A DNA stretch of 10,712 bases. It comes from Bacteroidota bacterium. GTDB lineage: Bacteria; Bacteroidota; Bacteroidia; Chitinophagales; LD1. Both the position numbers and the translations under genes were made by a program. Below are positions 6,471 to 10,712 of this stretch, in pieces (positions within the stretch are counted from its first letter, which is position 1; each line of letters begins with the position of its first letter). The DNA lies in contig CANGXE010000030.1 in the NCBI GenBank assembly GCA_947457525.1, forward strand, positions 1 through 10,712. Direction: 5' to 3'. The notes under the pieces were generated by a model. That model was not told the DNA's origin and made no database searches. It worked only from the letters and a program-made list of their open reading frames with translations.

Positions 6471-6833
6471 CTATGACTTTGGTGGCTCAAAGTCTACGAA
6501 AGCATAGTTTGCACAATATGGTTGCCCAATTTTGGCTACTATGTTTCTTTGGAAGTGAAATGAAGGATGATTTAAATTCGCAATTTTTGATTCAAAAAAC
6601 TCTTCGGCTTTTGAGAGTTTTTCTCCACTTTTTTCAGCGTTTTCTTCTGTCTTTTTAAGCTCTTTTGCCAAGTAACATTTACCATCACATTTCAGTTCAG
6701 GTTTGTTTTTATTGATGCACAACTGCTCAACAATTTTGCGCTTTTGGATGAGGTAGTTTAAGTGTATGAATGTAGTACCAGTGCTGTTAATTAGCACTGA
6801 AAAGATTACAAAAATACAAGTGTAAAAACGCAT
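6471..6833 (-). CDS. Small exported protein with C-x9-C-x3-C motif, family uncharacterised
   Basis: A 120-residue protein with a hydrophobic N-terminus (residues 4-18, FYTCIFVIFSVLINS) that is a signal peptide or membrane anchor. The core is LCINKNKPELKCDGKCYLAKELKK with C39, C49 and C53, resembling a motif (LCxNxxxPxxxCxGKCxLxK) I have met in small Bacteroidota hypotheticals; I know of no proven function. Residues about 55-84 are rich in Lys and Glu and may form a helix or coiled coil. The tail, NHPSFHFQRNIVAKIGQPYC, has extra His and Cys. It is the first gene of the minus-strand unit, 83 bases before the MbnP-like gene. The Cys trio and location suggest metal binding or a redox role for the copper/heme module, as inference only. 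Confidence 0.75.
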   Translation of the reverse strand: MRFYTCIFVIFSVLINSTGTTFIHLNYLIQKRKIVEQLCINKNKPELKCDGKCYLAKELKKTEENAEKSGEKLSKAEEFFESKIANLNHPSFHFQRNIVAKIGQPYCANYAFVDFEPPKS

Positions 6834-6840
6834 AAGATTG

Positions 6841-6873
6841 CAATTATAAGCATAAGCGACTGATATTCCAAAA
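6841..6873 (-). promoter_or_regulatory. Candidate Bacteroidota promoter for the heme/copper operon
   Basis: On the minus strand TTTTG (6873-6869) is followed after 20 bases by TATAATTG (6848-6841), one mismatch from the TAnnTTTG -7 box with a spacing typical of this phylum. Transcription would start within a few bases of the ATG at 6833, giving an almost leaderless message, which is a reason for caution. Confidence 0.4.
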
Positions 6874-6922
6874 GAGAAAATTTATAACGTGATAGTGTCA
6901 GGGATTTAACTGATTTAAGACC

Positions 6923-6930
6923 TATATTTG
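6923..6930 (+). promoter_or_regulatory. TATATTTG, perfect -7 box for the DUF1573-ruvX unit
   Basis: It matches TAnnTTTG exactly and lies 18 bases before the ATG at 6949, giving a leader of roughly 12 bases that contains AAAGGAAACAG, an acceptable ribosome-binding site. No TTG is found 17-23 bases upstream, so the -33 element is missing or degenerate. Confidence 0.5.
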
Positions 6931-6948
6931 CAAAAAAAGGAAACAGTT

Positions 6949-7491
6949 ATGTTAGTAAAAGTCAATACCGTTTTGTTGGTGGTTTTGTTGGGCGCGATGG
7001 CTTGGTTGGCGGTGCAGCAACAAAAGTTGGAGGAGAGAATAGTACAAGCCGAAGCGAAAAACACTTCTCCGATTATCACCACAATACCGGCTACACCTGC
7101 CGAGGGCGCCAGTCCGTTTGATAATCCAAACACCGATCCAATGGCCAATATGCCGGAGAGCACGGTTCAACTTACTCGCGTTAAATTCAAATCGACCAAG
7201 TTAGATTTGGGTAAAGTGATGCAAGGGCAAAAAATAAGAGGCGCATTTGAAGTGACCAACATTGGCGATAAGCCCTTGACTATTCTTGGTGCAGAAGGTT
7301 CTTGTGGTTGCACAGTGCCTTCCTACAGCAAAGAACCTATTGCTCCGGGTAAATCCACGAAGATTGACATTGAGTTTGACAGCAGCGGCAAGATGGGCGA
7401 ACAATCCAAAACAGTGAATGTGCGCATGAACACAGACGTCATCAATTATGAACTCATCGTCAATGCGACAGTCATCCCTACTGATAATTAA
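6949..7491 (+). CDS. Membrane-anchored DUF1573 protein
   Basis: A 180-residue protein. Residues 6-22 (NTVLLVVLLGAMAWLAV) are an uncleaved N-terminal transmembrane anchor. Residues 23-38 (QQQKLEERIVQAEAKN) are a short charged helix, then comes a Pro/Thr-rich linker. Residues about 78-177 are a DUF1573 Ig-like domain (KLDLGKVMQGQKIRGAFEVTN, GDKPLTI, GSCGCTVPSYSKEPIAPG, IDIEFDSSGK, VNVRMNTD). The SCGCT motif (118-122) is the family signature. It faces the periplasm; function is unknown. The frame can begin at a TTG at 6928, but that start would sit inside the -7 box, whereas ATG 6949 has AAAGGAAACAG just upstream. The ATG of ruvX follows its TAA with no gap, so the two are translated from one message. 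Confidence 0.87.
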   Translation: MLVKVNTVLLVVLLGAMAWLAVQQQKLEERIVQAEAKNTSPIITTIPATPAEGASPFDNPNTDPMANMPESTVQLTRVKFKSTKLDLGKVMQGQKIRGAFEVTNIGDKPLTILGAEGSCGCTVPSYSKEPIAPGKSTKIDIEFDSSGKMGEQSKTVNVRMNTDVINYELIVNATVIPTDN

Positions 7492-7905
7492 ATGGCGAGA
7501 ATTCTAGCTTTCGATTTTGGCTTGAAGCGCGTGGGGGTAGCTGTGAGCGATCCTTTGCAGATTATCGCCAACAGTTTAGAAACCGTTCCTACCCTGGTGA
7601 TTTATGATTTCATCGCTAAATATTTGAAAGCAGAAGAAGTGGAATGTTTTGTGGTGGGTTATCCTTACAACAACTACAGCGGAGAGAATGAAGTGGCAAA
7701 ATATGTTAATCAGTTTATTGCCAAACTAAGCAGTATGTATCCCGATAAGCCCATCCATAAGATAGACGAACGTTTTACTTCCACTATGGCTAAACACACC
7801 TTACTATTGAGCGGAGTGAGCAAAAAAGAGCGCCAGAAGAAAGAAAACACCGATGCCATTGCCGCCAATCTTATCCTTCAAACCTTCATGGCGAGTAAGC
7901 ATTGA
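7492..7905 (+). CDS. ruvX: Putative pre-16S rRNA nuclease / Holliday junction resolvase-like RuvX (YqgF)
   Basis: A 137-residue cytoplasmic RNase H-fold protein. YqgF/RuvX matures the 5' end of 16S rRNA in Escherichia coli and is annotated as a Holliday junction resolvase by homology. The first strand FDFGLKRVGVAVSD holds catalytic D8. VVGYPYNNYSGE (54-65) corresponds to the usual VxGxPxxxxG loop, KIDERFTST (90-98) supplies E93, and KENTDAIAANLIL (117-129) supplies D121. Length is normal for the family. The start codon abuts the preceding stop (TAAATG) and no separate ribosome-binding site is evident beyond the end of the DUF1573 gene. It is followed by def, an arrangement I associate with this phylum. 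Confidence 0.94.
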   Translation: MARILAFDFGLKRVGVAVSDPLQIIANSLETVPTLVIYDFIAKYLKAEEVECFVVGYPYNNYSGENEVAKYVNQFIAKLSSMYPDKPIHKIDERFTSTMAKHTLLLSGVSKKERQKKENTDAIAANLILQTFMASKH

Positions 7906-7969
7906 GCAAATTCACTTTTGGCTATTTGACCGCTAATGGCGTTATTTGGCAAAACTTTTAGCACCCGAT

Positions 7970-8524
7970 ATGATATTCCCGATTATAGCCTATGGCGACT
8001 CTGTGTTGCGCAAAGTAGGCGAAGAGATTACGAAAGATTACCCTAACCTCACGCAGTTGATTGCCGATATGTTTGACACCATGGAGCGTTCGAAGGGGGT
8101 GGGCTTGGCGGCTCCGCAAATCAATAAAGCGATACGTTTATTTATCATCGACAGTCAGAAAATGTATGATGAAGGCGATAAAGAAACAGGCTTACGCGAA
8201 GTGTTTATTAATCCAACCATCATTGAAGAAACCGGAAAGATTTGGGCTTATGAAGAAGGCTGTTTGAGCATTCCCGGCATACGTGAAGATGTGTATCGCC
8301 ACGAGAAAGTTAAGTTGGAATACTACGACCAAAACTTTAAGAAACACACCAAAGAATTTTCGGGCATGACGGCTCGTGTCATTCAACATGAATATGACCA
8401 CATCGAAGGAAAACTTTTTGTGGACCATTTAAAACCCTTGCGCAGAAGTTTGCTTAAAGGGAAGTTGGAGAAGATTAGCAAAGGCATAGTTAGTGTAGAT
8501 TACAAAATGAAATTCCCGAAGTAA
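7970..8524 (+). CDS. def: Peptide deformylase
   Basis: Iron/zinc hydrolase that removes the formyl group from the N-terminal Met of new proteins. It has 184 residues, with all three family motifs: GVGLAAPQ (43-50), EEGCLSIPG (95-103, C98 metal ligand) and QHEYDHIEG (139-147, H140 and H144 ligands, E141 catalytic base). A loop of about 15 residues between motifs 1 and 2 (DSQKMYDEGDKETGL) matches the insert seen in Bacteroidota enzymes. ATG 7970 gives MIFPIIAYGDSVLRK, the typical N-terminus; the frame can be opened at a TTG at 7946, but the extra residues MAKLLAPD are not family-like. It lies 64 bases after ruvX and 21 bases before the next gene. Confidence 0.97.
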   Translation: MIFPIIAYGDSVLRKVGEEITKDYPNLTQLIADMFDTMERSKGVGLAAPQINKAIRLFIIDSQKMYDEGDKETGLREVFINPTIIEETGKIWAYEEGCLSIPGIREDVYRHEKVKLEYYDQNFKKHTKEFSGMTARVIQHEYDHIEGKLFVDHLKPLRRSLLKGKLEKISKGIVSVDYKMKFPK

Positions 8525-8545
8525 ACTTCGCTACAAACCTTTTTC

Positions 8546-9610
8546 ATGAAATACATTTCCACCTTAGTTATCTTGTTTTCGCTCTTTACCTCCAAAGCAC
8601 AATGTGTGGTAGATACCAATTTATTGGTTCCTGGTTTTTATCCAGACACGGGTAGCTTTGTGAAACCGATTTGTGCGGGGTCAAAATATGAGGACTATAT
8701 TCAAATCTATAACCCTTCTTTTGTATCGGTGAGTTCGGGTGTTTATCCGGTGAACTATGTTCAATTGGATTCTATTCCGGCTTTGCCGCAAGGTTTAACT
8801 TATACCACCAACCCGAGCAATGGTTATCTAGTAGGCGGAGAGCGTGGTTGCATCACCATTTCGGGCATTACTAACCTGCCTGCCGGCAACTACGAGTTTA
8901 CTATTTATTACACCGCCAACTTTACCGCCTTTGGCAATGCACTTTCTTTATTGTTCGTTGCGCCTTACAAAGTGCAAATCTTCAACGGAGCGCCTGTGTT
9001 TTCATCCAAAGTAGATACGGGTTGCGCGAGCTACGGATATGCCTTGAGTAACCGCACGGTTTTTAATAGCGGAATTTACAACGATACTTTAACCGCTTCG
9101 GGTGGGTGTGACTCTATTGTCACCATAGATTTATTCGTTCGCGATTTTGATACTACGGTGGTGTTGTTTGAGCAATCGCTCATTGCTCCAAACGGTTATG
9201 CCAATTACACGCTTTATAGTTGTGGCTCTACTACGCCTATACTAATACAGAGCTCCAACATATTTTTGCTTACTCAATCGGGTAGTTACTTTATGGCTTA
9301 TGCTAATCAGTTTTGTTCCTTTGCTTCGCGCTGTTTTGATTTTGTGAGCACAGGATTGAACGACCTTGACTATGCCGGGTTCAATATTTATCCTAATCCT
9401 AATGCAGAGCGAAACTTGACGATAGAGTTTGCCACCAGCACTGCGGCTAAACAAGTTACTATCATTAACCTAAACGGACAAGCTGTTCTGTCGGCATCGG
9501 TGAGTGGAGAGAAGACTATGTTAGAGGTAAGCGCTTTGGAAGCGGGTGTTTATTTTTTGCAAGTGCAATCACCTTTGGGGAAAGCCGTTCGCAAATTGTT
9601 GCTGTATTAA
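8546..9610 (+). CDS. T9SS type A sorting domain-containing secreted protein
   Basis: A 354-residue exported protein of unknown function. The signal peptide MKYISTLVILFSLFTSKA is cut before Q19. The body is beta-rich and Cys-containing: DTNLLVPGFYPDTGSFVKPIC, GCITISGITNLPAGNYEFTI (a putative Ig-like strand pair), then CDSIVTIDLFV (188-198), which recalls the gCdSivtLxLxV repeats of Bacteroidota surface proteins. Residues about 278-354 form the sorting domain: GFNIYPNPNAERNLTIEF, VTIINLNGQAV, LEAGVYFLQVQS and the terminal AVRKLLLY. I cannot recognise a catalytic or ligand-binding domain. It begins 21 bases after def with no clear promoter and may be co-transcribed. Its stop codon shares TTAA with the stop of the convergent acyl-CoA reductase. 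Confidence 0.87.
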   Translation: MKYISTLVILFSLFTSKAQCVVDTNLLVPGFYPDTGSFVKPICAGSKYEDYIQIYNPSFVSVSSGVYPVNYVQLDSIPALPQGLTYTTNPSNGYLVGGERGCITISGITNLPAGNYEFTIYYTANFTAFGNALSLLFVAPYKVQIFNGAPVFSSKVDTGCASYGYALSNRTVFNSGIYNDTLTASGGCDSIVTIDLFVRDFDTTVVLFEQSLIAPNGYANYTLYSCGSTTPILIQSSNIFLLTQSGSYFMAYANQFCSFASRCFDFVSTGLNDLDYAGFNIYPNPNAERNLTIEFATSTAAKQVTIINLNGQAVLSASVSGEKTMLEVSALEAGVYFLQVQSPLGKAVRKLLLY

Positions 9611-10623
9611 TTCGCTGCTAGTTCCAATAAGAACTTCAACGTATCCACTCCGTCTGCATAGTCACTCAAGCCGGGTTGCTGAGTGTGGCCAAAAGGAATA
9701 GGAGAGAAGCCATCAGTCAAAGCCGATTTTCGGCTCACTACACATTGTATTTTATCCTTATGCATTAGCATTTTGGCTTGTAGTTCTTCAACATTCTTGT
9801 AGGTTTCGTAATGCAACACCGAGATAGGCGAAGCCAAACTTTCATTTTCGCTAATCATCAAGAAGTTGTTCGACAAATGCGGCACACTGTTCATCAGCAA
9901 CAGCGTTCGGTTGTAGTCATAGTTGTTCATGTATTTCGTGTGATGATGCAGCCAAGCGAAATCGTTTTCGATGGCTTCGAAGAAAGCATTGAACACATAT
10001 CCTTCGGGTACAAATACCTTCGACACATTTCGGCAACCAAACCCAAAGTAGGTGAAGATGTCTTTGCCCAATGCGTTGAGTTCTTCTTTCATTTCTGCGC
10101 CTGTGAGCACCGCTACACTGTTTCTATTTTTGCGCAACACCTTAGGGTGGTTTCTAAAGTAGTATTCAAAATAACGGTTGGTGTTGTCGCTGCCGGTGGC
10201 AATCACTGCATCAAAATCTTCCAGTTTATCCATCAAAGTGACTTGCTCGTTCAGTTGCTTGTCTTTTTGCGCCATTAAGGACAACAGATAAGGAAACAAC
10301 ACATCGTCTTTGCTTGATAACTTGATTTTTAATTTGCAGCCTGCCACATAGCCCACCAGAAAATCGTGAAAGCCCACGAGCGGCACATTTCCCGCAAAGA
10401 TGAGCCCCAGTGTTTTGTTCACCGGATGAAGTTCATATTGACTTAACCAAGCGTTCAGCTTCGCTTCGTCCAGCATAGTGGTGCGAATGGCGTCCACTGC
10501 TTCGGTCAAGAAAGGGATAGTAAACCAAGGGTTGCGGTTGTAGGCCAAATCTATCTTGTCGGTCAATTCTTCGTTGGGGCTAAGCGCTCGGCCTAGAGCG
10601 ATCAAATCCTGCACTCGGTTCAT
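9607..10623 (-). CDS. LuxC-family acyl-CoA reductase
   Basis: A 338-residue cytoplasmic member of the aldehyde-dehydrogenase superfamily that reduces acyl-CoA or acyl groups to aldehyde with NADPH; in luminous bacteria LuxC supplies the aldehyde. FAGNVPLVGFHDF (76-88) begins the nucleotide-binding part, and IATGSDNTNRYFEYYF (141-156) is a conserved segment. FGFGC197RNVSK carries the catalytic Cys, and WLHHHTKYMNNYDYNR (224-239) is another typical block. No luxD or luxE lies in the window, so a bioluminescence role is unlikely; the physiological substrate is unknown. Length fits the Bacteroidota form, shorter than LuxC of Vibrio. The ATG at 10623 follows an AT-rich 89-base tail. The 3' end converges with the T9SS gene with a four-base overlap and no room for a separate terminator. 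Confidence 0.9.
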   Translation of the reverse strand: MNRVQDLIALGRALSPNEELTDKIDLAYNRNPWFTIPFLTEAVDAIRTTMLDEAKLNAWLSQYELHPVNKTLGLIFAGNVPLVGFHDFLVGYVAGCKLKIKLSSKDDVLFPYLLSLMAQKDKQLNEQVTLMDKLEDFDAVIATGSDNTNRYFEYYFRNHPKVLRKNRNSVAVLTGAEMKEELNALGKDIFTYFGFGCRNVSKVFVPEGYVFNAFFEAIENDFAWLHHHTKYMNNYDYNRTLLLMNSVPHLSNNFLMISENESLASPISVLHYETYKNVEELQAKMLMHKDKIQCVVSRKSALTDGFSPIPFGHTQQPGLSDYADGVDTLKFLLELAAN

Positions 10624-10712
10624 TGTCTATAATTTTAGAGCCGCTAAAATAAGATTGTTGCTTGTTGAAAATATAATCCTTATCCACCCGCCAAATCTCT
10701 CTTTATTAGCTA
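10624..10712. other. Upstream region of the acyl-CoA reductase gene, window edge
   Basis: These 89 AT-rich bases contain no supportable gene. On the minus strand TATATTTT (10675-10668) preceded at 16 bases by TTTG (10695-10692) is a weak promoter candidate for the reductase. A 27-codon frame open to the edge on the minus strand (stop at 10627) is too short to call. Confidence 0.3.

Noticed and set aside
7906..7969. Repeated TATTTG elements before def as a promoter
   Set aside because: Neither copy fits TAnnTTTG with a properly spaced TTG, so no promoter is called; def may be read from the ruvX transcript.
9811..10278. + strand open frame of 155 codons
   Set aside because: It lies antisense to the well-conserved acyl-CoA reductase, including its catalytic region, and its translation is unlike any family I know.
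10627..10710. Minus-strand frame of 27 sense codons open to the right edge, and a + strand frame from 10625
   Set aside because: Too short to separate from chance; neither resembles a known C- or N-terminus.

Overview
The window looks like a chromosomal segment from a member of the Bacteroidota, probably a free-living, moderately AT-rich lineage. The signs are a carboxypeptidase-regulatory-like domain fused to a TonB-dependent receptor, two proteins with C-terminal type IX secretion (T9SS) sorting domains, lipoproteins of the Cys-x-Lys-Asp/Glu-Asp/Glu type, sparse Shine-Dalgarno sequences, and a TAnnTTTG-type -7 promoter box. I see no RNA genes, insertion sequences, CRISPR arrays or phage genes, and no gene-free stretch longer than about 165 bases.

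Layout. 1-1310 (-) is the N-terminal 436 residues of a TonB-dependent outer-membrane receptor that runs off the left edge. Divergent from it, 1410-2207 (+) is a DUF2797 protein with a zinc-ribbon-like Cys cluster; its end overlaps the end of a convergent, secreted DUF4197 protein (2197-3036, -). From 6833 down to 3200 (-) lies the most interesting part, a compact five-gene unit: a small exported Cys-motif protein, an MbnP-like lipoprotein, a T9SS-targeted protein with a CX4CH motif and a choice-anchor V-like domain, a monoheme cytochrome c lipoprotein, and a diheme MauG/cytochrome c peroxidase-family lipoprotein. Divergent from this unit is a + strand housekeeping run: an anchored DUF1573 protein, ruvX (whose ATG directly follows the DUF1573 stop), def, and a T9SS-sorted secreted protein. 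The last gene, 9607-10623 (-), is a LuxC-family acyl-CoA reductase converging on the T9SS gene and sharing a TTAA with it as both stop codons.

How the genes may work together. The MbnP-like protein plus diheme MauG-like enzyme recalls MbnP/MbnH and CorA/CorB/MopE of methanotrophs, where a diheme enzyme oxidises a Trp of its partner to a kynurenine that ligates copper. Here the pair sits with an electron-transfer cytochrome and a T9SS cargo. All three lipoproteins carry the negatively charged motif that directs Bacteroidota lipoproteins to the cell surface. My inference is a cell-surface copper/heme redox module. The family assignments are well supported; the joint function is a hypothesis.

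Boundaries: the receptor is the only truncated gene. Several starts were moved inward from the longest possible frame because signal peptides or family N-termini fit better there; the reasons are in the entries.
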